Source: Dipteris shenzhenensis (taxonomy: Eukaryota; Polypodiophyta; Polypodiopsida; Gleicheniales). Taken from it: a stretch of 64,000 nucleotides of DNA. Every line of letters begins with the position of its first letter. The stretch's first letter is position 1. The DNA is taken from the NCBI GenBank assembly GCA_047967505.1, contig CM106540.1; one strand, 5' to 3'. The position numbers and the translations under genes are program-made. The notes under the pieces are model-generated. The model was not told the DNA's origin and did no database searches. It saw only the letters and a program-made list of their open reading frames with translations. Shown in pieces: positions 10,890 to 23,956 of the stretch.

Positions 10890-13690
10890 AGATAAGGCAT
10901 TATATCATGTAGGACGAACAATACATCTCGGTGTACAAAATGGCCCCCAGTACCCAACAAGCCCAAGATATGAATACCTTGACCCACAGACCACAGCTAT
11001 GCAATGCTATACCTATAAAGAGCCACACCAAGCTAATGAGTGTCCCTAAAAAATGCTAGCAAAGCAATCATTAGCTTATCATAAATGCCAAGGACTTCAA
11101 TTCTTGAAGGACTGCCCCTTTAAGGATGACCAACCCTTGCCCACAAAAATTGCCACTAATACAAATGCTTTGTTCTGTTTGGGATGCAAGGTGGACCACC
11201 TTTACAAGGACTTTCCAATGAGAAGAAACACTAGGATGGCCACGAATCCTAAGGCTAGCATTAATTTACTGAGTAATTGAGAAAGTTGAAGTTTCTTTGG
11301 TGCCTCTAAAATGTTATCAATAGGGCCTAGGCGAGAGCTATGAGTAAAGAGCTTTGTAAGCATGCCAAGAAGGAAAAGGAAGCCATAGCCCAACTTAGGG
11401 ATAAGGGCCATGCGGGTGCTATAAAAGTAGGGAAGGGATCAGGCAAGGTTATTATTCAAAGTGAGTCAGATGAGGACACAGCTCCCATATCCACTTCCAC
11501 ATCTTCAAGACACATCCTATCGGTTCCAAATCCTATCAACCGTTAGCCTAAGGGCAAGGATAATGCCAAAGGGATACCACCTTACCAGTAAGACTAAACT
11601 TCCACGGGTCATAGTGAACATCTCAACCCTGCTATTGAAAAGAAATGCCTTGTTGAGGCACAACAACTGGTCCAAGATTGTCAAGAGAAAATCAAGCAAC
11701 ACTTAAGGACCAACAAGGGTATGGAATGGATTCATCCACACTGCAAAACCCTTAAAAAATCCCCTAAGCCTTCAACATCCTAGAAAAGGTGGATGAAGAA
11801 GCATCAAGAGGAACATGTGTGGGACGTTCTCTGCTAAGACAAAAGATGTTCAAAGAGGACATCACATGGCATCAGTAGGCTGTAGAGGAGGACCCTATGT
11901 CCTTTTATGGTTTTGAAGAGATGCATTTAGAAGGCCAAGAGCCTATCACCCATGTGGCAGGGCTAGCCGCATTCATGTCCATGGAAGTGAAGATGCCTAT
12001 TGTAGCCCTATTATGAGGAAATACCATCCTTTGGAGAGCTCTCTCCTATTGAATGAATGGACAGAGGAGGTGTCCACTGAGGTAGTTGAAGCCCCTGCAA
12101 AGGATCCAAATATCCTTAGGATACCAATCAACAAATTAGGCTAGTACTTCAAAAGCGATGGCACTAATGCTATACTTCCGATCACCTATCCAAACAAGAG
12201 AGCCATGGTGATCCTAGATGGAGGTGTAGGTGTTAGCATTGTCACCAAATAGTGCTCGATCAAGTGGGGATGGACCAAGCTTGAAAGTACCAATTTGGTG
12301 GTCAAGCTAGTGGATTGAGTGACAACCCAACCGGTGGGAGTCCTGAGGGATATCAAGATCAAAACCTTTGGGATTACCTACTGTTTTTGGTTCATTGTCA
12401 TGGATTTTCATGGCCAACAAGATGGTTATGGCATGATTCTATGAAGACCCTTTATGCATGCAATAGGACTAGTCCATGACTAGTCCATCAATATAATCTA
12501 TTTGTGTAAAGGATGAACAAATTATGAGGGTTGATCTTCAAACTTGAAAATCTCACCCCATAAATGGTAATTTATTTGTGGTAGCTGAGTCCAATACCAC
12601 ACAATAGACTACCTATGTGAAGGTGTTCCAAGCTTACAATGAGAAGAATGTAGGAGAGGACCAAGACAAACACTGTTATGCTCCATGGCTGAAACCCAAT
12701 TCTCCTAGAATTGGATGCATGTCCTTGTGACCATAGATGCAGTCTAGAAGACATGAACACTGATGGCAGCATATGATCCAAAGGTGCTTGGGACTATAGT
12801 CACTGATGGTAGCATATGATCTGAAGGTGCCTGGGACTATAGTCCCATTAAATATGATTAATATTTTGAGGGCACCTCAGGATAGAAAGGGGATACAAAA
12901 GGTCAAGTATAACTTCCATTGGCCGAGGTACGTTGGTGATGTCACAGTGCACGACAAATTATCTTCCAACTAGGAGCGAGGCTAGACAAAATTAAGGCCC
13001 CCTTAGGATCCTACAAGCAGAGGAAGCTCCTCTACCTACAATCAAAGCCTTGCAAGAAGATAAGTCCCCAAGGTCCAAAACAAGAAGGCTTCTCCTATGG
13101 AAAAGCTACTTGAACAGAAAGCCTTGGAGGATGATAACAAGAGGAGGCTGACTTATGCCAAATCTCAAAGCATTTTAAGGCCTACATGGTGCAAGAACAT
13201 AGAATACTTCTTGAACAAGCTAAAAGGACTACAAATGAGGGAAACAAATATGGTTATGATGGTCCGACTAGGAAGTGGACCTTGCTATAGAAGGCGTAGA
13301 CCCTAAATCAATCTACATAGCTGATGATGTCACAATTGGGCAAGGAGAGGCCCTGATTTCTCTCCTACATGAATATGAAATTTGCTTTTCTTGGAAGTAC
13401 ACTAACATGAAGAGAATAACCCCGAGGTCATACAACATACCATCCCAATGATGGATGATATAAGACCGGTGAGGCAAAGACCCTACCCCATGAATCCCAA
13501 ATATGCAAAAATCAAGAGGGAAAAAATATAAAAGCTCATTGACATAGGATTCATTTATGAGATTGAAGATATGGACTAGGTGTTTCCCATTGTCATTGTT
13601 TTGAACATGAATGGCAAAATTCAAGTATGTGTCCGCACATATGCGGCATGGAAGGAGGCAAGGTACCCCAAGCACCCATAATTCTAACTT
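10890..13690 (+). pseudogene. Ty3-gypsy gag-protease-RT remnant
   Basis: Gag-like Cys/His clusters occur at about 10,930-11,270 (CYTYKEPHQANECP, CLGCKVDHLYKDFP). A retropepsin-like part lies at about 12,190-12,480: VILDGGVGVSIV (active-site DSG changed to DGG) followed by PVGVLRDIKIKTFGI and FIVMDFHGQQDGYGMIL, which matches plant gypsy proteases. From about 13,270 to 13,660 the start of RT is readable: a D..SIYIADDV stretch, LLHEYEICFSW, then after a frameshift near 13,415 PVRQRPYPMNPKYAKI and GFIYEIEDMD. The rest of RT, RNase H and integrase are missing. Numerous stops. Clearly dead. Confidence 0.7.
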
Positions 13691-16600
13691 CATTAATCGA
13701 GTTATAGGGTCTAGGTGAAAATAGAAGTTCCAAAGGATAGGTGAAAACAAGATGTCGCCGTAATAGAGTCCCATGTCTTAGGTCAAAATAGCACCCTCTT
13801 GCTGGTCAAAGGTCTCAACTCTCGAGCACTACAAGCCCATAATAAGTGAATCAACTCCTCATGAGTCAACTTAGGTGACTAGGTTCAAAATTATGCATAG
13901 TTCAAATTTTAGGATTCTTGGGTCCTTTCTACCACTCTCATTGTCAGATGGGTTATGTATGCCACAAAAAATCAACCACAATGTCATGAATCCTTCCTAA
14001 TGCACTCATAACTCCATAGCTAAATTTTAGGAAGGTCCACATTCCAATCAAAACCCTAAATAGGCCAAAAAAATCAGCTTGTTGCATTAAGATTAACGTA
14101 GTGACTACCAACTGGTGAGACTACTAAAGCAACCCCATTGGCAGTGCCTACCCATTATGATATAATGCTACTACTAGGCTCTCCATGACCTTGAGGTAGC
14201 TCCATATATCTGAGCCATGGGCCTATAGCCAGTTGCCTCTAGTCTACCTAAGCCTCAAGATGTCATAAAGTTGTAAACATGTTTAAAAACGGTACGAAAA
14301 CTACAAGCTGGAAACATGCAGATTGCAACATTAAGCACTATTATTTTACGACTAACACCATTCGCACTGCCTTCAATCTCTCGGTCATCTCCAAGCCCTT
14401 TGCATAGCTACGCATAATGGATAAGCACCTACTGGGATAGGTAAGCTATAGCACCAAAAAGCACAAGGGTAGCATGCCTATTGAGGAAATCCAAAACCCA
14501 ACCATCACCAAGGCTGCTAGAGCAATTAATCTCCTTGCACAAGTGTCATATACAGAGTACCACAATGTGATCCAATTGAATCTACTAGCCCACTTGTATA
14601 AACCTGAGATCAGCAATTAAATGGAATATTTTTACATGGAGCTCTTAGCGATGTGCGGCAACTCTCAATACAAAATCAGTAACTTGATGATATTCATGTC
14701 GATCATGGCTCAATTATCCAAAGACCCACTAGCCACGGATAGTTATGGCAATGCAGCAAAATATAGTTCTTTCTTGTTGGCTTCGACACCATAAGGCCAA
14801 CTCCCATGAAGCCAACATGCCCCCCAAGAAGAAGGCAGAAGGAGAGTCAAGCCGTCAGCTCCAAGGATCATAGGCTGAAAGCTGAAGGCTAATTAGGAAG
14901 CCTTATAGAAAAAAGAAGAAGAAGCTTTACAACTAAGAGAAAGGGAGTAGACACTAAAGAAACTAGCAGCAGTTGAGGAGAATCCTCTTGTGGAACTTTC
15001 CCATGATCATGGACCCAGCTCTCCCCCCCCATCCTTCTAGAACAGGCACTGAAGGCCGTGCGATAAATATTTCAATCGGGCAACTCCTTCCTATCTCATG
15101 AACCGGGTCAAAGCACAGTTATAGCAAAGGGAAGAGGCCCAACAATAACGACTATAGTAGCAACAATAATAGCCACTGCCAAGGGACAGGTGGAGGGCTC
15201 AGATGGAGGCCCTAGCTCAATGCACATCCTTAGTCTACTCCTCTCCTGACAACTATGCCCACCTCATTGAGACAAAACTGAGATGCCCCAATGATGGAGC
15301 ATATCTTTATGGATGCCCTGGTGGCCATGACTGAGAGAGCCCAAACTATTCGGACATGAAATCAAGAGTAGACCAATCAGCAAGCATTTCATGCACATGT
15401 GGCATGACTCGAGAGGGATGACAAGCAAAAGCAGCTCGACAAGGAAAGGGTGCAGCTCGAGAAGGAAAGGGCAGACTAAAAAATGGTCGAGGCCACAGGG
15501 CTACAAGCAATAAAGTGGACCAAAGAACTTCATAACAGGCTACAGGACAAGAAGCTAGCCCTCGCCATAGAAAGATCACATGCAGAGTCCTTGGCATATG
15601 ACGACTATAAAGCACTCCAATGCTATGCCATCGTCGATCAATAACAAAAAGAGGCACTCTAAGCTCGAACTCTGGCCATAGAAGATCGACTGGTATAGCA
15701 ACCCAACCAAACCTCTACATAATTTTGGCCGCCTCCACACAACACCACATTAACTTTGCTATCCCCCTATCCTCTATCACCTTCAGTCTCCTCCTCCACC
15801 ACACTAACACTATGCACACCCAATCATAGCTATGGCCTATTTCCATGAGAATATCATTTTGGAAGATGACTTGGATATCCTCACCCTTGACTTCCACTCC
15901 ATTATCTACAATTTTATGCCTTGGTATCGAATACTTTGCGACTCGTCCCTTTTTTCACTTGATAGGCCTTTGCTAGGACTATACAAGCTTGGTGACTTGC
16001 AAGATGTATCCTACCATTCGTAGTCCTTGACCAAAGGCCTTAGGTGGATGCACAATATCAACCAATCGGAATTATTGTCCTCTTCAAAAATATTGTGGAG
16101 CCCCTACAGAAAATGATTGAAACAGCCGGTTTGATGATTCACATGTGGCTTACCCTACTAACATCCAAGAAGTCAATGCCGACACAACATGGGCCATTTT
16201 TAATCCATCATGTCCTCCTTCCAACTCAACTCCCAAGGGGCCCACACCCCCTGTCACTCCAACTCCTACCACCATTGCTGCCTCTAGTCTCTCACAACCA
16301 TCCACATCACAACACACCACATCACTACACAACACCACCACACACTCACATGGTGTGACACTCTAGGAGCCTATTGGTTTGAAAGGTCCAGAGGACTTGG
16401 GCACCTCAACATGGTATAGAATATTAAATCCCATGCTCTTCTCTGACGTCGAGGGTCCATACAAAAAAAGAATAATGAGGAGGTCAATCAAAATCCGTTG
16501 GAAGAAGAGGACTAACAAAAATAGGAACCCCCACCTGATCATAACACCTGGTACCAGGGGATCACATCCTTTAAGGTGATCGAAGATATTTCTAACATAA

Positions 16601-17336
16601 TAGGTGGTGGGGGATGCTCCAAAGCTTTCAACTTAGCTGCAAAAAGTAATGGAAGTCCGTGCCCTAACAGAGCTCCTCCAAGGAAGTTTTTGCAAGTGGC
16701 GAAGGGATCACCCTCAAAAAAGGGTGATGGGTATAACTGCCCTAATATTAATAAAGTGCCCAAAGCAAACAGTGAAGCAGGGTTCCACTCTCAGTGGCGG
16801 CTACCATTTTCGAAGCACAAGGCACTTTGGCACACCTATTGCTCAGCGAGGCATGACCAATGAGTCAACCTAACTTATATGCCTCTAAGAAGACACTAGT
16901 TGTAGAAGTGATGAAGGCCTCCAATCCCATATAGTTTACAACTTTCCCCAGCTGAATTCTCCAAAGGTGGGTACCTCCTATGCTCTCATTGTGCAAATGG
17001 AGGAATTTAACAACACTTTTGTGGCATTTCTTGATCCAGTAGCAGTGGCCACAATGCATTCTTTTGCCTCCTCATTATTTCGTTACGGGACATCCCTACA
17101 TCGGCCCTCAATTTTCCCAGGTTATACACCCATACTTACGTGTCTACAACCTTCACGATCATCTTAGTTAGACCTCTGAAGATATGTTCGACAAACATTT
17201 TTGGAAGCCTCTTTGTCCATTTTGATGCATCTCCCAAAGGCTATTTGACTACCACTGAATCATGAACAACACCCTCAAGTCAGACATCATGCATAGAGTC
17301 TAATCCAAGGATTGATTGTGAACAGGAAGGGGAATA
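13691..17336 (+). other. Decayed retroelement-like stretch, no intact gene
   Basis: No long frame. Short plus-strand pieces look protein-derived: about 15,418-15,640 gives a charged coiled-coil-like segment (KQLDKERVQLEKERAD and onward through LHNRLQDKKLALAIERS) of a type seen in gag proteins, and 14,430-14,620 also reads partly open. Pro/Thr-rich sequence follows at 16,190-16,350. The stretch probably belongs to the same or a second gypsy-like element, but no enzyme domain is recognisable. Confidence 0.35.
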
Positions 17337-17700
17337 TGTTAACCGCCCTGGTTAACAATGATATATTTTGCAAGATAGTGCGGAGAATAGTGAGAGGATG
17401 AAAGGAAGATCATATAAATCTTCCTTGGAGCTGTATGGGCCCAAGTGCCTTGTAAAAATAAGAAAGAGAGAGAGAGGTAAGAAAGAATAGGGTTGGCCCT
17501 CCCTTCAAAAGATGGAATGTATAAATATCCAAAGGTTGTACTTTGTCTTCATTGTTGTTTGCACACACTTGGATGGTACCATTTCATGTTTTTGCATTGC
17601 TTATATTCTATTGATTTCCCTCACTTTCTAAATATTTTCTTGATGTAGAGGAAACCATAGCAAAAATGCACGTGCCCTATACACATGGGTACTATCCCTC
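17337..17700. repeat. Candidate solo LTR, low confidence
   Basis: The sequence begins with an inverted repeat of 8-bp arms, TGTTAACC and GGTTAACA, around a 5-base loop (17,337-17,357), as some plant LTR ends do. A TATA-like GTATAAATATCC follows at 17,519-17,530 and a GA-rich stretch at 17,460-17,480. No second copy exists in the window and the far end is not defined, so this is only a suggestion. Confidence 0.22.
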
Positions 17701-17859
17701 ATTGGAGTGCCAATGGAGCATCATGAATGTATTGGTTTCGTCATGAACTCTTTACGTTTTTGTGACAAGCTAGTATGACATTTCTACCAATGTTCACAAT
17801 CCCTGGTGGTGGGAGTACGACATAGTATAAACATATGTTCTCTCACATCCACATCCACC

Positions 17860-18970
17860 TACATTATTCCCTCTTTCCTTTAATTGGCACGCCTCCCCTC
17901 CCCCCTTCATTTAATCATTCACTTTATTTCTTCCTTTTCTACAGAGCTAAAAAATCCCCCAACTAATTGAATTTGGATTTCTTATTGGATGGGGGACATA
18001 TATATATATAAATGACCCATCCCCCCCTTTCCCAATTGCCGGCCCGCCCCTCTTTAATGCCCCCCTTTATTAATGTTCCCTCCATTATTCCTTCTTCCCC
18101 TTATTAGCCCACCTCCCCTCTCGCCTTTGTTTGAGCTCCCCCTTAGTTTAAACATTCACTTGCCCTCTTCTTCTCTCCACAACTAATAGTACCCCAACTA
18201 ATTGAATTCTAATATTTTGTTTGTTGGGAGGGCATATTTAACAATGCCCCCATTTTTTGTTCGATGGGGGCCATATCTAACATTCCCCCAACTAATTGAA
18301 TTTTGATTTTTTGTTTGATGAGGTGGAGGGGGATATTTTAAAATGACCCATCCCATTTAAAATGACCCATCCCTAGAGTCTTATGCCTCCATCCTCTAAT
18401 GCCCCCACTATTAATGTCCCCTCATTATTCCCTCTTCCCCTCAATTGTCATGCCTCCCCTCCCCCCTTTGTTTCACTTGTTCTCTTCCTTTTCACTCCTT
18501 TTCTGATAGTCCACTGACTAATTGAATTTTGACTTTTTGTTTGATAAGGATATTTATAAATAACCCATCCACACCTCCAAATGACAAACCCATCCACACC
18601 TCCACATGACAAGACCACACCCTCTTAAATGTCCCCTTTATTAACTTCACTCCATTGTTTCCTATTGAGAAGCCTCCCCTCCCCCTTTGTTTTAGCCCTA
18701 ATCCTTAGTTCAATCACTCACTTGCCGTCTTCTTTTCTCCACAAGTATGGCATGCCCCTCCCTCTTTAATGCCCCCTCCATTACAACATCTTCGCCTGCA
18801 ATCAGTAAGTATCCCCTCCCCCCCTTTGTTTTACCTACCCTTTTTGCCCTCTTGTTTTCTCCACAACTAATAGTCACGTGACTAATTGAATTTTGGATTT
18901 TTTGTTCAATGGGGGGCATATTTAATAGTCCTACAACTAATTGCATTTTGATTTTTTGTTAAAGGAGGTC
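17860..18970. repeat. Degenerate tandem repeat with ACTAATTGAATTTTG core
   Basis: The core (C)AACTAATTGAATTTTGATTTTTTGTT or close variants recurs at about 17,962, 18,195, 18,290, 18,508, 18,880 and 18,930. Each is accompanied by a C/T-rich half (CCTCCCCTCCCCC..TTTG) and by AATGACCCATCC blocks. Spacing is irregular (about 50-370 bp), which suggests an old array with internal deletions. No coding content. Confidence 0.65.
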
Positions 18971-19110
18971 ATATTTAGTCCCTCCCAAACAAGACAAATC
19001 ATTTCAATTTCGACTACATTTAAAACATTCAATGTTGAGGTCCCACATTTGTTATCACACTTATCGAATAGAACAAAATATGATCTCACCTAAAGAATAG
19101 AACAAAACCA

Positions 19111-19220
19111 AACAACTCTATAATGCCCTATTTACTTCATGTTATTTCTTGGTTAAGCATAAACAAACAACTCTATAATGCCCTATTTACTTCATTTTAT
19201 TTCTTGATTAGGCATAAAGA
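19111..19220. repeat. 55-bp tandem duplication
   Basis: Two adjacent copies start at 19,111 and 19,166, each beginning AACAACTCTATAATGCCC and ending in a TTATTTCTTG(A/G)TTA(A/G)GCATAAA stretch; a few substitutions separate them. The surrounding 18,971-19,500 holds nothing else recognisable. Confidence 0.8.
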
Positions 19221-19539
19221 GTTGCTTTAACTAGAAATATTTTCATTGTGTTATTTCTTTTTCAAAATATTCCCCACCTAATTGATGGCTTACTTCATTG
19301 TTTGGTTGTTTAAAAAACTTCATTGGCCATCTAACTATGTAATGTCGTTGGATGGGTGGGTGCTACATTAGCAGAGTGGCAACACCCGCCTGAAGAGACT
19401 AACAGCCAAGGTGGCCTACAAAGTATTGACGCAAGCTCACATCAAAGGTGTAGAAATGAATTGTAAGTGGGGGTTGAGGAGAGGGTTCAAATGGTGGAAG
19501 TCTGGGTTCTATGAATCTAAAATAACTACAGAGTAGGCA

Positions 19540-19905
19540 AGGCCCAGTTTCTTTTGTGGAAAGTCGCCCACAATTGCCTCCCCCTCAGAGGCCGTCTGGC
19601 TAAGAGGCTCGTTGTAAACCCATCTTGCCCCCTCTGAGGAAGAGCCAAGGAACTCGAGCTCCCACACCATGTGGGGATGCACCGTTACGAGACAAGTTTG
19701 GTCCAAAGTTGAGGCCGCCATTAAAGCGTCCGAACTCATGAGACGATTCTTCTTGGGTAACAATTGACACAAAGCTCTTGTGGGGGACATAGCAAACCTC
19801 TCGTCCACCTAGCAAGACCGTAGAGCAAATATGTGGCCAACCTTTAGGGGCAACACTAAGGGAATTAGAATCCTGAGAGCTATAAGGACGCTTTTGCATG
19901 ACTTC
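19540..19905 (+). pseudogene. LINE 3' fragment with zf-RVT domain
   Basis: The plus strand reads AQFLLWKVAHNCLPLRGRL followed, after a one-base deletion near 19,630, by a C-x2-C, SSHTMWGC and RQVW series. This is the reverse-transcriptase zinc-binding (zf-RVT) pattern found at the end of plant L1-like ORF2. Only the terminal domain remains; the RT and endonuclease are absent and no poly(A) or duplication is evident. Confidence 0.6.
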
Positions 19906-20267
19906 GTCGATATTTTGAGAGAGGGTGACCTGATTGTTAGCAATGCTCTAGCCGATGTCCACGAATCCTTTGTTGGGGGCTAGCATGGGGAAGGTTGCAT
20001 GCAACGTAGGTCCAAGCCCACTTGGGACCAAAATTTGCTTTCATAGCCCTTTAGGCCCATTTTTGTATAGTGGTCTTTTTTTCCCAAGGCCGACCACCCT
20101 TATAATAGATTTGGCATGCTCTCTTTTTTTTTTTTAACAAACCAACAAAAAAATTCAATGTTTAAACATATAGCCACATTTTAAAAATGTTTCTATAAAG
20201 AGTGAGAAGCTTGGAACCAATAATTTCATAGTTTATACTAGTCAAGTCCACATTAATCAATCAATCA

Positions 20268-20325
20268 ATCTCTCTCTCTCTTTGCCTCCCTCTCTCAGCC
20301 TGCCCCTTGCACACATGGCCTCAAA

Positions 20326-20366
<41 letters not shown>

Positions 20367-20414
20367 CCTTGCACACATGCCCTCAAAGACACACATTCTC
20401 TCTCTCTCTCTCTC
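20268..20414. repeat. (CT)n microsatellite cluster
   Basis: Pure CT runs at 20,268-20,282, 20,328-20,363 and 20,397-20,414 are separated by two copies of a segment reading CCTTGCACACATG(G/C)CCTCAAAGA, so the cluster is itself a small tandem duplication. It lies about 170 bp past the stop codon of the ABC gene (downstream on its strand). Confidence 0.9.
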
Positions 20415-20585
20415 TTAAATTTTAAGCATGCACAATCTTGTTAAAAATATGCACTTCTGTGATTTCTGAAATACCTCCGAAAATGAAGGTAATTTGGAAC
20501 CCAAAACATAGAAGCAAACCCCGGCTTCTCTTCAAGCCTTAATTCACAAGAATGATACAGCTGCATCTCGGACCCAATTGTAAGT

Positions 20586-21619
20586 CTAGCTTGCTTCAAG
20601 AAATTGCTGCACCATTGGATGATTGGAATTTGCCAGCTCTTGTGGCTTTAAGACTTCGACCACCTCGCCGTTGACTAGGACGCATACCATTGTAGCGATT
20701 CTTTGAACCTGCTTCACGCTATGAGAAACTATTATCACTGTCAGCCCCTTTTTGTTCAGGTTCATCACTGCATCCTCGATGTGATGGGTGGAAACAGGGT
20801 CCAAAGCGCTTGTCGGTTCGTCGAGCAACAGAACCTGAACATATCAAGTGAGCAGATAAGATCCAGAAGAACTAAAGCAAAAATGGGAAGACCCATAGTA
20901 AAGATCGGAGGGGGAGAGAGAGAGAGACCTCGGGAGCGTGGAAAGAGCAAACGAGAGAGAGAGAGAGAGAGAGAGACCTCCGGATCATTTGCAAGAGTGC
21001 GAGCCAGTGCGACTCTCTGTGCCTGGCCGACCGAAAGACCAACGACTGATTTTGTAGCAAAGGATGGATCCAGATCTGCGACTTGTAGCAGCTCTTCTAT
21101 GCGGGAATCCTCCAGCTTTTTCCCCATCAGATTCGGCCCATACTTCACGTTATCTGCAACAGTCCCTGCGTACAGGCGAGTAACGGCTTCAGCAAGATGA
21201 GCTACAAACTCCTCGGATGCATCGAAACAGCCCCAATGAAACGATAGATAGTACCTGGCGTCAGAGAAGCAAACAACCAAGAACACTACAAGATCCTTAC
21301 CGTCAAAGAGCGCTGGCAACTGAAACAGCATCCCAACACGACGACGCAAAGCGACGACATTGAGGGTAGTAACATCTTCTCCGTCGACAAACACGGATTC
21401 GGCAGGGGGTTCCCAGAGTCGGTTGAGAGCTCTAAGCAATGTGGACTTGCCGCTACCACTGGGGCCGATGATTCCGACAACAGAACCTGCGGGGATGTCG
21501 AGGGAGACGCCGCGAAGGATGGGACTTCCAGTGTCAGCGAAGCGATCAAGCTTGCGGACACTGATTTTGGAGAAGGATTCTTGAGGGGGGGGGATTTGGA
21601 GGAGGTGTTCACTGCTCAT
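20586..21619 (-). CDS. ABCI17: ABC transporter ATPase subunit, ABCI17/STAR1-like (3 exons)
   Basis: Coding exons on the minus strand are 21,301-21,619, 20,978-21,165 and 20,586-20,834; introns of 135 and 143 bp have GT-AG ends and join in frame to give 251 residues. The product is a lone nucleotide-binding domain: Walker A GPSGSGKST near residue 44, Q-loop in MLFQLPALFDG, signature LSVGQAQRVALARTL near 150, Walker B VLLLDEPTSALDP at the start of exon 3, and H-loop VSHSVKQ. No membrane segments, so it must pair with a separate permease. In rice STAR1 works with STAR2 (ALS3-type) in UDP-glucose transport and aluminium tolerance; family members are about 260-290 residues. Intron 2 contains a (GA)n run. 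No disabling change seen, so I treat it as functional. The assignment to ABCI17 rather than another ABCI member is probable, not proven. Confidence 0.85.
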
Positions 21620-21706
21620 GGTTGGTGGGTTTTGGGTTTTAGGAGAGGCAAAGCAAAGATTGTGTGATGCACAAAATCAAGGAGGCACAAAACGTGAGTG
21701 AGATGA

Positions 21707-21731
21707 AGAAGAAGAAGAAGAAGAAGAAGAG
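21707..21731 (-). repeat. (TTC)n tract in the probable 5' leader of the ABC gene
   Basis: A run of about eight GAA triplets on the plus strand, i.e. TTC on the gene strand, lies ~90 bp upstream of the start codon. Pyrimidine-rich leaders are common in plant genes. No convincing TATA box was identified farther upstream. Confidence 0.6.
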
Positions 21732-21930
21732 AGAAATGAAGATGAAACGAAGGTGTGGAGGAGATAACTATGGCTACGGCTTTGGCTTTCTGGGCCAAGG
21801 TACTTAAGGGACAGACCTTGTACCTAGGTGTCACACAGCCTTTGACTCCACGCTTCATCCTGGGACGGTAGCACCCTTTCATCTTTATTTGTCCCTCCCT
21901 CCCTTCTAAAACTAGAACAAAGTGCCAAAA

Positions 21931-22066
21931 AACAAACTTCGGTGGTGTTCACACACACACACACATTGCCAAGATTGGTTGCCCATCACAAAGTGCACCT
22001 CCCTTACGAAAAAACAAAACTTCTGTGGTGTTCACACACGTACACAAGATTGGTTGCCCATCATGT
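21931..22066. repeat. Imperfect direct repeat of about 50 bp
   Basis: Two copies, at about 21,931-21,989 and 22,013-22,062, share AACTTC(G/T)G(T)GGTGTTCACACAC and AAGATTGGTTGCCCATCA. The first holds an expanded (CA)n run. Located upstream of the ABC gene. Confidence 0.7.
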
Positions 22067-22133
22067 CTTGGTACTCTACACGTCTGCCACTTTAGCTCAA
22101 CTAGGCAGGCACCCTCTCTATGTAACACCCTAG

Positions 22134-23950
22134 TTATAAAGTTTACTCTTCCACATTCCTAGTGTTTTGCATGTTAAAATCTGTGTAGTTTGCTGAACTG
22201 CATTACAATTTAGTCTCCAAAGCTACGCCCTTCCATGTGCATCTGGCAGGTGACAAAAACACGACTCTGAGTGACAGGGCACCTCTTTTCCGAGCATCTT
22301 GCATCCCCACAAACCACCTCCCGACATGACATTATTGACCCAAACTAAACAGCGAAAACCATCTTCAAAGATAACCCTTACCTTTTGAAGTCTCCTCACT
22401 AAGTGTTTAGCTCATTGATTTTACTTCTCCTTGTAATCTTTTCCCACAAGTTACCCATTTTTTTATTACTACAAAGCTAGGCTCGTTTTTCTATGCCTCC
22501 CCCTTCTCCAAGAAAACCTTGCCCAACTAAGGCACGTTCCTTCTCCCCATCTGACGCATGGTACAAGATTTTTTTTTAAAGCTTTTTTTTAGTCACCTTC
22601 CTTGTCCTTGCTCAACCCTGGGTGGCAAAGCGTCCTATCTAGTAGAAGGACATTAAATAGTCCTTTGAATAAGTTCCACAAGCACACATTGTGTGCATAG
22701 TACAATTTTAGGACAGAATCAACACGGCACCAAGTCTCCATCCCTCACCTATATTTTCAAGTATTGAAAATAAACATGGGAACCATCTTACCAACATCTT
22801 TCCTTTCAATGTCATATGTTGTTTGCTACAACGATTAGACCTTAGTAGTTATATGTAATAGGCATTGACAAGCCTATATTTAAAGCTCGTGGATGTCATG
22901 CTTATTGAAGGAATCACTAAAAAAATATTCACAAAAGACATTACCTTATGTTCATGATTCTTCTCCTCATCTTGTTTGAATTATGGTCCCCACCTCTTCA
23001 AAAGTGAAAGTGTAGTGGAACTTACTAGATGTTCCCATAGCTCTCTTTTGTTGTCAATTACTAATCAACAAAGTTGTAAAGTTAAACTAGGTATGAAACC
23101 CCCTTGCCACCTCTTCATCCTTACAGGAAGGGATTTGTTTATCTATAGCTTAATAACAATTTTAAATTACAAATAACTCAACCTCACGTGGTCCTTACTA
23201 AAGATACTCATTAATCAAAGCAACTAGGTGCAACTAGTGACATAATTATGTAGCTCAAAATATCAAAGAATCTTTTTTAATTTGTTTTAGTTCTATAAGT
23301 GTGTGTTTTACCACCATACACATAAAAGCCAAATATGTCAATTCATAGAAATGTTCTAGTAGCACCATGCATGCATGTATTATTAAAAATGCCCATAATG
23401 CAATTTGGTATGCTTGGTAAGCTATGCAACATAGTACCACAATCGCACAACTCATTAGAGGGCACACTTTAGATCTATTCCAGATTATATCTACCATTGA
23501 AAAACGTACAAAAATCATAATCTTCACTTATTAAGCTATGGCATGAGCTACTTGATGATGGTAGGATCAATGAGGATGTCCCTCTATTTATGAAGGGAGG
23601 GGACCCCCTACTATTCATGAGGGTAAGAATTTAAACACTTTTACTTCACATATTTCATAATATCATTATGTAGCCTAGTGTAAAAACCTCTCATTAGGTA
23701 AAGGAAGTCTTGAGTTCACAACCCTCCCTTTGCATGACCTTTGATGCTCCTTTCACCTTACTTTTATAGTGCTATCTTCACCTTTTCATGTAAGAAAAAA
23801 TTTGAACTTCATACAGGCATTTTTAATTATCATTATCCTAAGGTCAAGTTATGTATATGAAATAATTCTCCATTCAGAAATAAAGACCTTTGCCAGTCAT
23901 GTTTCTTATTAGTAGGTCAAGTAAATGATATTAAGGTCATTTAGAGCAAT
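22134..23950. other. Non-coding stretch, nothing recognised
   Basis: Only short frames below 100 codons with no familiar motif on either strand. Composition is ordinary AT-rich. Around 23,896-23,920 a short match to the centre of the adjacent inverted repeat (TTTCTTATTAG-AGGTCAAGT) occurs once more. Confidence 0.5.
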
Positions 23951-23956
23951 TTATCT

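Noticed and set aside
17337-17700. Definite LTR
   Set aside because: Only one copy, no primer site or polypurine tract identified; kept as a low-confidence candidate only.
20703-21200. Plus-strand frame of 165 codons
   Set aside because: Antisense to the ABC gene and spans its intron 2 GA tract; no motif of its own.
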